Shown: piece by piece, positions 1-8,800 of the stretch
How the letters are laid out: each line of letters begins with the position of its first letter
How positions within the stretch are numbered: the first letter of the stretch is position 1
Source of the DNA: a virus
IMG/VR virus record: IMGVR_UViG_3300010149_000145
Location: 1 to 26,098 of that record
Strand: one strand, 5' to 3'
Length of the DNA stretch: 26,098 nucleotides
Notes under the pieces: generated by a model
Seen by the model: the letters and a program-made list of their open reading frames with translations, nothing else
Told to the model about the DNA's origin: nothing
The model's database searches: none
Translations under genes and position numbers: made by a program

Positions 1-528
1 ATCCACTTGGAATGAGTTAGAGGAAACGGTATAGCCAATATCTGTTTGAGCTTTGTTTACTGGTCCATGAAAAAGACAGATTGTATTTTCTCCATCAACG
101 GTATCTCCTTTAGGCCAATTTTCTTTGTTATCCAATATAGAATAGACACAGAAAGTAAGATTATGGATATTGTAAATACCAGTATCACGAAGATAATGAA
201 TTCTATCATTTCCAAGATTTTCGATAATAGGTGTGAGTACATCAAGTCTGTGGGAATTATTTAAATTACAATCGTGGTTACCTGTGATTAATACAGTTTC
301 TCTTAACTTAGCACACTCGGTTAGAAACCAACTTATTTCATGTACTAGTTCTGGTGACATCTCAGTTTTAGCATGAGCAATATCACCAGCAATATAGATT
401 AGAGAATCCTCTATATTGTCTTGTTTAACTTGTTTTAAGAATTTTTTGAATACCAATCTGTATTCTTTGTGCCTTTGTAGATTTCTAATGTGTAAATCCG
501 CAAGGTGATAAACCTTATTTATTATCAT
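1..528 (-). CDS. 47: gp47-like SbcD/Mre11-type recombination nuclease (N-terminal part)
   Basis: N-terminal 176 codons of a calcineurin-like metallophosphoesterase, cut by the window edge. Translating the minus strand from the ATG at 528 gives HLADLHIR near residue 8, AGDIAHAK near residue 45, TGNHDCN near residue 80 and LFHGP near residue 154. These match the metal-binding motifs (DxH, GDxxH, GNHD, GH) of SbcD/Mre11 nucleases. In T4, gp47 pairs with the ATPase gp46 to resect DNA ends for recombination-dependent replication; no gp46 partner is in view. Its ATG overlaps the primase stop in an ATGA arrangement, so the two are probably translationally coupled. A generic phosphoesterase is a weaker alternative, because the DLHI opening and replication context favour gp47. 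Confidence 0.85.
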   Translation of the reverse strand, partial: MIINKVYHLADLHIRNLQRHKEYRLVFKKFLKQVKQDNIEDSLIYIAGDIAHAKTEMSPELVHEISWFLTECAKLRETVLITGNHDCNLNNSHRLDVLTPIIENLGNDRIHYLRDTGIYNIHNLTFCVYSILDNKENWPKGDTVDGENTICLFHGPVNKAQTDIGYTVSSNSFQVD

Positions 529-1469
529 AAACCTTTTAATTTTTGTGATATAATATCACCGAATCCTGTTTCCTTAGATTCTTTTAATTTATTATTTACT
601 TCTGTGAATCCCATATCAGATGCATCTTTATCTGTGGGTTTAATATTTTTTGTATTGATTCCTTGATTTTGGAATTGCATAGTATAATGTAACGCTTGTT
701 GTTGAGCATCTTCATCTAATAGAATGTTAATACTTTTTACTCCATTTTTAAATATAGCCTCATTTAATTTAGTAGGAACAAATTTACCCAATATAGGAAT
801 AGAATTTCTTTTAACTGCCATTGCATCAAATACACCTTCTACTAATGTTATTGGTTCATTCCAATTTATTTGATTCTCAAACATGATAACATTTTTAGAA
901 ACTGGTGGGTTCTTATATTTAAACTTTTCTTCATCATGTACAGAACGTGCGATGAAGTAATTGAGTCTATTGTCCATATCATAGGAAGGAATGATAATAC
1001 GGTTAGAGTACATACCACCATCACAATAACCAATATTATACTTCGTAATATCTTCTTTAGTAATACCTCTATCTTCAGCATACTTAAGAGCCTTTCTATA
1101 CACAGGATTTATTTTTCCCTTTGGTACTTTTAAAAGTGATTTAAATTCACTCGGTAATCGTAACTCTACCCTTTCATCAACAGTATCTTTATTATAAACT
1201 ATATAATCATCACCATAGATTTCATATAACTTTTTCTGTTTACGAGCATCTACATGCAGTCTTTTTAATAATCTCTGTATTTTTCTTCCTTTTGCATCAC
1301 ATACCCAACAATGCCAATATTGTGTTTTAATATTAACTTGTAGTTTTTTCTTATGATGATGACAAAATGGACAATAGTGTGCCTGTTCATCATTTTTCAT
1401 AGATGTTCCAGGCCCTAAAACATCATTTAATATATTAATAACTTCTTGTTTCTCGTGATGTGAGAGCAT
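525..1469 (-). CDS. DnaG-type DNA primase
   Basis: 314-aa primase that makes RNA primers for lagging-strand synthesis. The N-terminus has a CHC2-like zinc ribbon with C33-P-F-C36 and C54-W-V-C57. A middle segment of about residues 125-200 resembles the DnaG catalytic core N-lobe (YAEDRGI, then NRIIIPSYD near 156-164). A TOPRIM domain follows, with the acidic LVEG(V)FDA around E211 and LLDEDAQ with D252/D254. The protein is shorter than bacterial DnaG because it lacks the C-terminal helicase-binding domain, as expected for phage primases. It follows a sigma-70-like promoter and leads into the gp47-like gene by a 4-base overlap, forming a small replication/recombination operon. The ribosome site is poor (AAAAGTG). 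Confidence 0.9.
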   Translation of the reverse strand: MLSHHEKQEVINILNDVLGPGTSMKNDEQAHYCPFCHHHKKKLQVNIKTQYWHCWVCDAKGRKIQRLLKRLHVDARKQKKLYEIYGDDYIVYNKDTVDERVELRLPSEFKSLLKVPKGKINPVYRKALKYAEDRGITKEDITKYNIGYCDGGMYSNRIIIPSYDMDNRLNYFIARSVHDEEKFKYKNPPVSKNVIMFENQINWNEPITLVEGVFDAMAVKRNSIPILGKFVPTKLNEAIFKNGVKSINILLDEDAQQQALHYTMQFQNQGINTKNIKPTDKDASDMGFTEVNNKLKESKETGFGDIISQKLKGL

Positions 1470-1490
1470 AATTACACTTTTAACAATACA

Positions 1491-1519
1491 AATATACGAA
1501 AAATATTTTAATTATCCAA
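1491..1519 (-). promoter_or_regulatory. sigma-70-like promoter for primase operon
   Basis: On the minus strand, TTGGAT (1519-1514) and TATATT (1496-1491) are separated by exactly 17 bases, about 22 bases before the primase ATG. The -35 lies inside the last codons of the GIY-YIG gene. The same TTGGAT-17-TATATT arrangement with an identical TTTTCGTATATT core recurs ahead of the transglycosylase at 24589-24617. That repetition makes a functional, probably early, host-RNA-polymerase promoter likely. Confidence 0.7.
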
Positions 1520-1975
1520 GTCTTTTCTAAAAAACTTTCCTAAAAGGTTATCATTTAGGGATAATTCATCTGCTAAAACATTATGTGAGAACTGTTCTTG
1601 TAACTCATAATATGTTAAAGATTTCTTAGTTTTACAAAATCTAAGAATTCTTAGCTCTAATCTATCGTTTATTTCTCCCCTTGGTTCTTCTTGAATTGCT
1701 ATTTCATTTGAATGAAACCAAAGTTGTACTGATGCGTTTGATGAACGATAATCTACCCACTTAGATTCTTTTACCACTTTTCGTTTTCTTTTATATCCTT
1801 TAAGTGGTGGTAAAGTTCTATGTGAATATAGGGATTTTTTCCCTATATAATATTGTCCTGTTTCACCATTCGTTATTTTATATATAAACCCAATAGTGCC
1901 TTCTGGCATATCGGATATTTCTGTTATCGGTCTTCCGTTAAAAATCCATCCCATAGTTAAAAATCTTGAAATCAT
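1508..1975 (-). CDS. GIY-YIG family endonuclease
   Basis: 155-aa protein with a GIY-YIG nuclease core: GFIY at 29-32 and YYIG at 42-45, followed by KWVDYRSSN near 72-80 in the position of the usual YxGSS segment. A conserved-looking C-terminal stretch (ELRILRF...SLTYYELQ) could hold the catalytic glutamate. Such short enzymes occur in T4-like phages as Seg-type homing endonucleases or as free-standing nucleases. The start is either the ATG at 1975 or the one at 1954 (MGWIFNGRP); both lie inside the 3' end of the sulfotransferase gene, in another frame. Its last codons contain the -35 of the primase promoter. There is no intron or split gene nearby to show what it would mobilise. Confidence 0.75.
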   Translation of the reverse strand: MISRFLTMGWIFNGRPITEISDMPEGTIGFIYKITNGETGQYYIGKKSLYSHRTLPPLKGYKRKRKVVKESKWVDYRSSNASVQLWFHSNEIAIQEEPRGEINDRLELRILRFCKTKKSLTYYELQEQFSHNVLADELSLNDNLLGKFFRKDLDN

Positions 1976-2507
1976 TATAGTACCTCTCTCTTACCCACTC
2001 TTTCATCCATTCTTCAGAATAATAATATTTATAATATTTTTCCTGATTTAGGTTTGGATGATTATTGTGTATTGGGTTATTATTTAAATGCGGTAACTTG
2101 TCTTTATATTTAAGTTTTTTAAATAACGTATTAGTATCTTCTAATAAGTTTTCATATCTTCCTATAAAAGATACTTCTTTAGTATTTGTTTTTCCTTCGT
2201 TAATATAATAAGTTTGAGGTATAATCCATGTATCGTTTTGATTTATTGTTTCAGTAAACTCACGAAAATTACTTGAATAAATACCTTTTCTAACTCCATG
2301 TTGCCATGCAGACATCAATCGTGTAAATGGATTTCTAACTATTGTAAAGATAAAGTATTCATCATCAGGAACTGCACGTATAGAATCATGTGAAGTGTAT
2401 ATTTCCACAGATTCCTTAGTTAGTAAAACTTTGTTAATTGATGTTCCTCCGGTTTTAGGGACATGAATGAATGCCCATTTTTCAGAGTGATTTAGAAGTA
2501 AACTCAA
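1938..2507 (-). CDS. sulfotransferase-like protein
   Basis: 189-aa protein of the PAPS-dependent sulfotransferase superfamily. It opens with WAFIHVPKTGGTS (residues 11-23), the 5'-phosphosulfate-binding loop. FTIVRNPFTRLMSAW (54-68) is the 3'-phosphate-binding strand/helix, and a late FIGRYENL motif is also typical of the Sulfotransfer_2 group. The family moves sulfate from PAPS to carbohydrate or other hydroxyl groups; the acceptor is not deducible. It sits directly after late structural and 59-aa genes, so it may be made late. The open frame has no ATG before residue 64. The first usable start is TTG at 2507, 16 bases after the preceding stop, and there is no Shine-Dalgarno sequence, which suggests coupled translation. 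It is short, as phage members usually are. Confidence 0.8.
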   Translation of the reverse strand: MSLLLNHSEKWAFIHVPKTGGTSINKVLLTKESVEIYTSHDSIRAVPDDEYFIFTIVRNPFTRLMSAWQHGVRKGIYSSNFREFTETINQNDTWIIPQTYYINEGKTNTKEVSFIGRYENLLEDTNTLFKKLKYKDKLPHLNNNPIHNNHPNLNQEKYYKYYYSEEWMKEWVRERYYNDFKIFNYGMDF

Positions 2508-2523
2508 AATTATTTGATTTAAG

Positions 2524-2703
2524 TTATTTTACTGAATCTGAATATTTTTTCAAATTCAATTTTCCACCTCTTGCCTGTGCAAGTGCCTTATCATCTTTGT
2601 GTAATTTGTTTTGATTATCAGCAGATATAGGTGTTTTATCTTTTCCTTTGTCCGCAAGTTTTGCGAATTCGGACTTGTTGTATAAATCTTGTATTGATGC
2701 CAT
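2524..2703 (-). CDS. 59-aa conserved-looking small protein, function unknown
   Basis: Short lysine/aspartate-rich protein starting MASIQDLYNKSEFAKLADKG and ending GGKLNLKKYSDSVK, read from ATG 2703 to TAA 2524. It has no membrane segment. Support for reality comes from a strong ribosome site (AAGGAG, 7 bases before the ATG), a TATATTTATATA element just upstream at 2723-2734, codon use like its neighbours, and tight fit between the structural and sulfotransferase genes. A longer open frame over the same bases (2556-2756) gives an implausible protein and is discarded. Position after the tail genes suggests a minor virion or assembly protein, but nothing in the sequence proves this. Confidence 0.75.
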   Translation of the reverse strand: MASIQDLYNKSEFAKLADKGKDKTPISADNQNKLHKDDKALAQARGGKLNLKKYSDSVK

Positions 2704-2722
2704 ATTAGTATCTCCTTGTTAT

Positions 2723-2734
2723 TATATAAATATA
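2723..2734 (-). promoter_or_regulatory. candidate late promoter element (copy 1)
   Basis: Minus-strand TATATTTATATA, ending 19 bases before the ATG of the 59-aa gene and just after the stop of the 367-aa gene. It is identical to the elements at 3856, 5835 and 20651. The spacing to the start codon suits a -10-like late promoter box, although it differs from the T4 late consensus TATAAATA. Confidence 0.5.
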
Positions 2735-2736
2735 GA

Positions 2737-3840
2737 TTAAGTATCGAAACGAACAATAAAGTTCATATCATAATCTGGTAAATTCTTTATTGGTTTAGGT
2801 AATTTAGCAACCGCAATCATATTATTATCATCATCATATAAACCAATAGTTGTAATAAATGGTGCTAGATAAGAACCAGTTGGGTCTATTGATGCAGATG
2901 TATGATAATCATCCCAACTACCACTTACTGATGGTAGATATGAACCTGATATTGATGATTTTAATTTTATATCTCCTACTTCTTTAATCTTAATAGTTTC
3001 TGCAGGTTTAACATTTGGTATAGCCGTTGTTGTAAAATCATATGAGTTTGTTAATACAACATCTACAGCAGATGGACTTTGTGAAGTGTTAAACTCACCA
3101 GCCTTAGAACTTACTAAAACTTCTGTTTCATAAATTGTTTTAGTACTTCTATAATCTAATGAATAACTTGTAATTAATTCATTTATAATTATTAAACCAT
3201 CTTCGTAAAAAATATTACCAAACTGAGAGGCATCTATTGATAGTCCTTCAAAATCTAGTGGTTCAGATACTCTCATTAGTCCTGCTTCAACATCAATTGT
3301 AACTATACTTACTACATCTGTATCTGTACCAAAGGTTACTGTCATTTCACCTGATTCTAAATCGATAGGAGAACTTGGGTGTATTGTTCCGATAAACGAT
3401 TCACCATCGTTATCAGTTATGGTAAGTTCACCTGATTCAAAATCAATACTTGTAAGGTTGTATTCAGGAACACTTGAAAATATATTACCTTTTCCATCAT
3501 CACTATAAATACTATCATTATTGTGATTTACTATTGTAACAGAGCCATCTTTTATAGCTTCACCATATAATTCTTGGGGAATTGCAATTGTATAAATATT
3601 ATTAGATATCGTTCTTTCTGCAGTAAGATTTGCTAAATCAGAAACCCTACCAAATAAAGTAATGGCAGTTGCATCTGAATTATAGTATTTGGAATTTATA
3701 GAATTCCAAAGAGAATAATTATCACTTCCATAACTATTTGAAGCAGATACAATAGCATAATCAGAATTACTTAAAGACCATTCTTTATAGACCTTAAAGT
3801 TTCTTTTACTTATATTCGATTTTGGTATAGTTTTTAACAT
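2737..3840 (-). CDS. putative tail/baseplate structural protein, C-terminal twin of next upstream gene
   Basis: 367-aa protein, beta-rich by appearance, with many acidic and Ser/Thr/Gly residues, no cysteine-rich or enzymatic motif and no signal peptide. Its last ~50 residues (FITTIGLYDD..., then MIAVAKLPKPI and FIVRFDT) align clearly with the end of the 409-aa protein encoded just upstream (FITTVGLYSD..., LIAVAKTSQPV, IKVKLDF). The two are therefore paralogues or share an attachment domain. A region around residues 145-190 contains three variations of IDFESGELTI / IDLESGEMTV / IDVEAGLMRV, a short beta repeat. Preceded by a terminator and a TATATTTATATA element, it probably has its own late promoter; ribosome site GGGAG. 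Role as a virion protein is inferred from context. Confidence 0.65.
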   Translation of the reverse strand: MLKTIPKSNISKRNFKVYKEWSLSNSDYAIVSASNSYGSDNYSLWNSINSKYYNSDATAITLFGRVSDLANLTAERTISNNIYTIAIPQELYGEAIKDGSVTIVNHNNDSIYSDDGKGNIFSSVPEYNLTSIDFESGELTITDNDGESFIGTIHPSSPIDLESGEMTVTFGTDTDVVSIVTIDVEAGLMRVSEPLDFEGLSIDASQFGNIFYEDGLIIINELITSYSLDYRSTKTIYETEVLVSSKAGEFNTSQSPSAVDVVLTNSYDFTTTAIPNVKPAETIKIKEVGDIKLKSSISGSYLPSVSGSWDDYHTSASIDPTGSYLAPFITTIGLYDDDNNMIAVAKLPKPIKNLPDYDMNFIVRFDT

Positions 3841-3855
3841 ACAAAGGTTTCTCCC

Positions 3856-3867
3856 TATATAAATATA
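3856..3867 (-). promoter_or_regulatory. candidate late promoter element (copy 2)
   Basis: Minus-strand TATATTTATATA lying between the terminator at 3875-3899 and the 367-aa gene start, 15 bases before the ATG, with GGGAG between. A terminator followed at once by this element argues that transcription restarts here. Confidence 0.55.
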
Positions 3868-3874
3868 TTGAAAT

Positions 3875-3899
3875 AAAAAACCCCACTCGTGGTGGGGTT
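3875..3899 (-). terminator. rho-independent terminator after 409-aa structural gene
   Basis: On the minus strand the stem AACCCCAC / GTGGGGTT (3899-3892 with 3886-3879) encloses a 5-base loop and is followed by a run of T. It lies about 24 bases after the stop of the 409-aa gene. Perfect 8-bp stem, classic intrinsic terminator. Confidence 0.85.
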
Positions 3900-3922
3900 A
3901 TTTAAAATTATAAGTTTATAGA

Positions 3923-5152
3923 TTAGAAATCAAGTTTTACTTTGATTAATACTTCCTTATCAAATGATTTTGGAACTGGTTGTGATGTTTTAGCCACCGC
4001 AATAAGTTCGTTAGCATCACTATATAATCCAACTGTTGTAATAAATGTTCTTGGGTCTTTTTCAAAAGTTGATTCTGCAAAAGAATTATCTGAACCTGTT
4101 ACAAATGTTGGGTTATTAGAATAATTATATTCTCTGTTTGTTGCTCTTACGAAGTAATGAGAAGTAGAAACGTTTTCTGTTCTTCTTGCTTCGAAATCTC
4201 CACCACCTTTAATTGCATTGTGTAATAAGAAATGATTTTTAGCTTCTGCATTTACTGCCAAAGAAACTGATGCATTATCAGCACTATCTTTATCGATTGA
4301 TGTTCCTATTAAACTATGAACAGCTGTTGGATTAAGAATAACTAATCCTTGTTCTGGATAGAATAAACCTAAACCTTGACCATTTGAAGCCGTAAGTGAG
4401 TTTACAGTTGCTGCATTTTCTGTTCCTAAATTAAGTGAACCACTACCTACGTTAAATACTCTTCCTGCTTTTCCAACAGTATCATCAAATTTCTTACCAC
4501 TATCATCAATTAAAGTTGAAGTTCCTTCTGAACCACTTAATATTAATGACCAGTTTCCAGCATCCATTTTTTCTTTGTAACGGGCACGAGCTACATTGAT
4601 TACATAGATATCATCGGAATCATGTGTTCCAGCTGCAGATGAAGAAAAGAATGTAAATTTACTATCATCTTGGTCTAAAAGAATTGATTTGTATTGAGCA
4701 TAAGTTGCTTTAGATGCTAATGTAGATGAATCAGAGTTTGCCAATGATATAGAACCTTTTCCTTCTCTGTGTCCATAAGCAACTGCATATTGTATTGCTG
4801 CCGATGAATCTGATGATGGGTTCTTATCATATACATTTACATAATAGTTTGAACTTGCTGCTGATGCCTGAGTTGATGAAGTAAAGAAAGTATTTAAACT
4901 TCCAGTATCTCCACTCCAAAGACCAGTAGTAACAACTTCTACTTTACCTGTAATTTGGTCAAATTCTCCAAATCTCTTATAGATACCATTAGTGATTTGA
5001 CCACCACTTGCACCTAGTTTATCACCACCACTTAAGTATTGGTTAATGATTTCTGTTAATTGTTCAGAAGTAAGGTTACCTTGATTACCGGATAAATAAT
5101 TCGATAATTCTGCTGATAAATTTACTCCCGCTTGTCCGTTTATTTGTGCCAT
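3923..5152 (-). CDS. putative virion structural protein (tail/neck or fibre-associated)
   Basis: 409-aa Ser/Ala/Gly/Asn-rich protein starting MAQINGQAGVNLSAELSNYL. It has no catalytic motif, membrane segment or signal peptide. The central part contains a conserved-looking ALQYAVAYGHREGKGS-like stretch (here AIQYAVAYGHREGKGS) and NSLTASNGQGLGLFYPEQGLVILNP-type segments. The C-terminal ~45 residues (PRTFITTVGLYSDANELIAV onwards) recur in the 367-aa protein next door. Large tail-associated proteins of T4-like phages have this composition and location. It follows the 208-aa gene after 18 bases with ribosome site AAGGGG, and ends at a strong terminator, so it closes the main tail operon. Exact virion position unknown. 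Confidence 0.65.
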   Translation of the reverse strand: MAQINGQAGVNLSAELSNYLSGNQGNLTSEQLTEIINQYLSGGDKLGASGGQITNGIYKRFGEFDQITGKVEVVTTGLWSGDTGSLNTFFTSSTQASAASSNYYVNVYDKNPSSDSSAAIQYAVAYGHREGKGSISLANSDSSTLASKATYAQYKSILLDQDDSKFTFFSSSAAGTHDSDDIYVINVARARYKEKMDAGNWSLILSGSEGTSTLIDDSGKKFDDTVGKAGRVFNVGSGSLNLGTENAATVNSLTASNGQGLGLFYPEQGLVILNPTAVHSLIGTSIDKDSADNASVSLAVNAEAKNHFLLHNAIKGGGDFEARRTENVSTSHYFVRATNREYNYSNNPTFVTGSDNSFAESTFEKDPRTFITTVGLYSDANELIAVAKTSQPVPKSFDKEVLIKVKLDF

Positions 5153-5170
5153 TTTTTTATTTTCCCCTTA

Positions 5171-5797
5171 TTAACTAGATACATATGTTACTGTTACAGG
5201 AATAGTTTGTGAACCACCTGTTTCGTTACCATATACTGTAATTGTTGATTTAATTGTTGCTGTTATATTAGGATTAGGAATAAACGTAAATGTTAATCCT
5301 GTTTCAATTGCAGCTGTTGTTGTAATTTCATCACCTAGGAATGAAGGTACTGTTCCTGCTGAGTTTGATAATCCTGTACCAACTATTGAACCAGCATTCT
5401 TGTTAGAAAGAATGATAGTATATCCACTCTGAGTGTTACCACTTGGTGAAGTTGTTGGTGTAAGTGAAACTTGTCCACTTTCTTGATTTACTGATATTGA
5501 AGGGATACCAAATTCTACTTTAGGAATTTTAGTTGTTCCTTTTGGTAAAGTTACCAATTTGTATCTTAATACTTGTGTTTCATCTGGTGATGCTTCAGTA
5601 ATCGGAATTGCTTTAATTGCCGAATCATAATAAGCACTACCTTTTGGATGTGCTGGTTCATAAAGGGTATAATCTACCTCGTCATCGCCTAATGCGAACT
5701 TGGTAATGTTTAAACCTTGTCCAGCTGCTAATTTCTCCCTACCCTTCTTTGTAAGAATAGCATCTACTGTGATTTCGGTATTATCTAAATAAGCCAT
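5171..5797 (-). CDS. putative virion structural protein with conserved N-terminal module
   Basis: 208-aa protein. The N-terminal ~60 residues (MAYLDNTEITVDAILTKKG, then FALGDDEVDYTLYEP near 35-49) form a module I associate with hypothetical structural proteins in marine T4-like phages. The remaining ~140 residues are Thr/Ser/Gly-rich and beta-sheet-like, with PTTSPSGNTQSGYT and ITVYGNETGGSQTIPVTVTY resembling immunoglobulin-like or fibre domains. It has ribosome site AAGGA and a TATATTTATATA element 37 bases before the ATG, so it is the first gene of a two-gene late unit with the 409-aa protein. Function beyond being a probable virion component is unknown. Confidence 0.65.
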   Translation of the reverse strand: MAYLDNTEITVDAILTKKGREKLAAGQGLNITKFALGDDEVDYTLYEPAHPKGSAYYDSAIKAIPITEASPDETQVLRYKLVTLPKGTTKIPKVEFGIPSISVNQESGQVSLTPTTSPSGNTQSGYTIILSNKNAGSIVGTGLSNSAGTVPSFLGDEITTTAAIETGLTFTFIPNPNITATIKSTITVYGNETGGSQTIPVTVTYVSS

Positions 5798-5834
5798 AAT
5801 TTAAATTCCTTGTTGTTGTAATGTTGTTATTCAA

Positions 5835-5846
5835 TATATAAATATA
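5835..5846 (-). promoter_or_regulatory. candidate late promoter element (copy 3)
   Basis: Minus-strand TATATTTATATA in the 67-base gap between the 1763-aa and 208-aa genes, 37 bases before the ATG. Exact match to the copies at 2723, 3856 and 20651. Confidence 0.5.
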
Positions 5847-5864
5847 ACTAAATTATAAAATCGG

Positions 5865-8800
5865 TTATTCTACTTCTAATATTGGTTCTCCACTTCCTCT
5901 TCCACTATCAGAAACTTTTAGTGTATTTGGATTAGTTGTAAATGAAACAACTGGTGAACCACCATCTAAAGTAGTTGCACTTGTTTGTTTTGAACCATTA
6001 AAAAATGAATTTTCCATACCACTTGTTAAATCTCCTGTGTTTCTATAATGTGTTGCAAAGTAACCATTTAAAGGAGTAACCTCAACTATATCCCCACTTA
6101 CAGTTGGGTCTGATGATTCGTTTCCATCGGAACCTGTAAATGGTAAAATATTTACTTTATATCTATGTTGTGTTGTTGATACAAATTGTCTTCCTTTTGA
6201 AGAATCATTTGAATCTATATTTTCTGGTATATCAATACTATATTGTTCTTTTAATAAATGTACTTTAACTCTATCTTTTATAATACTACCATTTATTAAT
6301 CGTGAACGAAGTGAAACTGCACCATCACCAAATAAACCAAATCCTGCTACTGATAATGAATCTACTCCCATACCAACTTGTTGATAAGCAGTTGAATCAT
6401 ATTCTCCTTGTACTGAACCTGTTATTTGTGCATTAATACTTATTTCAATTCCACCCATAGTAGAACCAGAGTTTATTGTCATGAATCCACTTTGTTGCCC
6501 ATCCTCTACAAATGAATACACACCAGTTAATCCTTGATTTTCTGCTACTAAATTTAAATCATTTTCTGCATCTATACTACCCGAATATTGTGGGTTAGTT
6601 CCATATAAATTTACATCTTCCTCTACGTCTAAACTTGCAGAATATTGTGGATTAGTTCCTCCTATTTTTACATCATCTTTTACTTTAATAGAAGTTTCAT
6701 GATAGTTTTCATCACCACTTGGTTTTTTCCATTGTGTTTTACTTCTTTCAAGAATATGTGGTTCTATTAATAATCCACTAGAAACCTTGGCTCTAGCAGG
6801 TACTAATGATTCCAATACATCGAATAATGATTTATCAATATATCTTACAAGTTGTATATACTCATAAATGTTCAATGAATATCTATCAAAGTAATAATTT
6901 CTTAAATCTTTTAATTTTTTATACTCACCCAAGTATTCATCTCGTGGGTCTCCAATATAATTATCAATATTGAAATCACCAAGTGAACGCAATATATCCA
7001 TGTTTATTTCTTTTGTTGGAGAAAAGAAAAATCCTAACTTGTTTGAATCTATTGGTGCCTGGTCAAATGATTTCTTGGTTGCTCTAGTTTTATAATTTAA
7101 ATCAGATATTAATGATTGTGTTTCAAATCTAACTTTATTTCCAACGCTAAATCCACTAGATGGTACAGTAGCAGTTACATCTCTATCATATGGAGTGTAC
7201 TGATATGGATAAGATGTTTGATTCGTAAATCCACTTGCAACTGATGATGTTGCATATGTTCTTATTAAAGAAACATTTTTAATATCAACATCTCCACTTG
7301 AATGTCTGTTTTTTGGATATTCAAAATCATTTCTAAATATCAAATCTTCAGTAGATGATGATACATGATTACCATCAACTGCATCAGGTAATAATGCATG
7401 ATTATCAATTCGTGATGAGGATAATGGAGTTTTCCATAATCTAAATTCATCAACGTTACCATTAAAAGAAGTTGAACCAATTTTTATTTCACTACCACTT
7501 GTCCATGCCTTTGTAGAGTTAAGTGTTGTATTTAAATCTGTTCTTAATCTTTCTTGGAATCCTTCTTTAACATATAAATTAAATGAATCCGAAGTACTAC
7601 CAGATGTTCTTGTTACTGCAAGGTTTACATAATCTCCATTAAATAATGGGAATGTATCAGTAGAACTAGAATCACTACCCACAATAAGTTGTGCTTTGGC
7701 AAGTGAACCAGTATCTTTAATAATATTAACAGACCATTCCGAACCACTTATTATTTGTTGGTCTTGTTTTGTTGTTGTACTAATTCTAAATTCTATTGTA
7801 TTTGGAAATTGAGAATTACCACTATATTGCTTCCATGGTACAGTTATAGCAGCAGCTCCACTTAAATTTATTGATGCTGTTCTATCTTCAAATGTAAATT
7901 TACTTGTACCACTTTGAGTTGGGTCTTTTGGCCCACCATATTCCATTATAGTTAGTAAGGATGCTGGTACTCCATAACAACTCAATGCAGCGTGTACAGC
8001 TCTCTTAGTACCTTTGTTTTTATATAGGTAAGGTAAGTTATTTAATAATCTTCTCCATACTTCATTTTGTCTATCCTTACCACTCATTGATGATACTGTT
8101 GTACCATCTGAATGTTTACCAAATGCATATTCCCAAAGGAATTGAGATTGTACACCCATATCAGCATCCCATCCAAGAGATTCTAACATATGATATACAA
8201 GTTCATTTGATATACCAATTTCTTTTTTGTGTTCTGTTTTTTTAGATTGAGCTACTCCTCTGATATAAGTCCATATTGTATCAAAGTGTTGTCCAATCAT
8301 ATCAAAGAAAAGAACATATTCACCATTTTTAAAATCATCAGTAATATGAACAGGTAAATTATAACTCAATCGTGATGTATTATCTTTATCAAAATCATGT
8401 GCACTAACAACGATTCCCTTCTGCCACTCTTCTACTATGGCATCACTAGATGTTACGGCAGTTCCATTTGAATTAAAAGGATATGTCCATGAATCTGCAT
8501 CATTTCTTGTAAATTCAGATGATGAAGTAAATAAGAATTTTTCAAAAGAATCAAATCCTCTTTTTGTTTCGTTTATTTTATTTAATTGAGAATTTGCTTC
8601 ATTTAATACAGATAACGAACCTGTCCATCCTGTAACGCCTGAACCAGATGTTAGTTGGTTATATCTATATTCATAATTTTGAATTAATTTTATTTTGTAA
8701 ATAAAGTTTTCAACTCTTTCCTCAGCGGATGAGTATTTTACAAAATCTTTCCAATTATATTCTTGTATTCCTGTTTCTTTAATTAAGTTTCCTGAACCAG

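Noticed and set aside
46-264. Plus-strand frames such as this one and others scattered through the window
   Set aside because: All lie antisense to convincing minus-strand genes, encode unconvincing proteins and lack ribosome sites.
2556-2756. 66-codon minus-strand frame over the 59-aa gene
   Set aside because: Its protein looks like random AT-rich translation, while the other frame has a strong ribosome site and a sensible protein.
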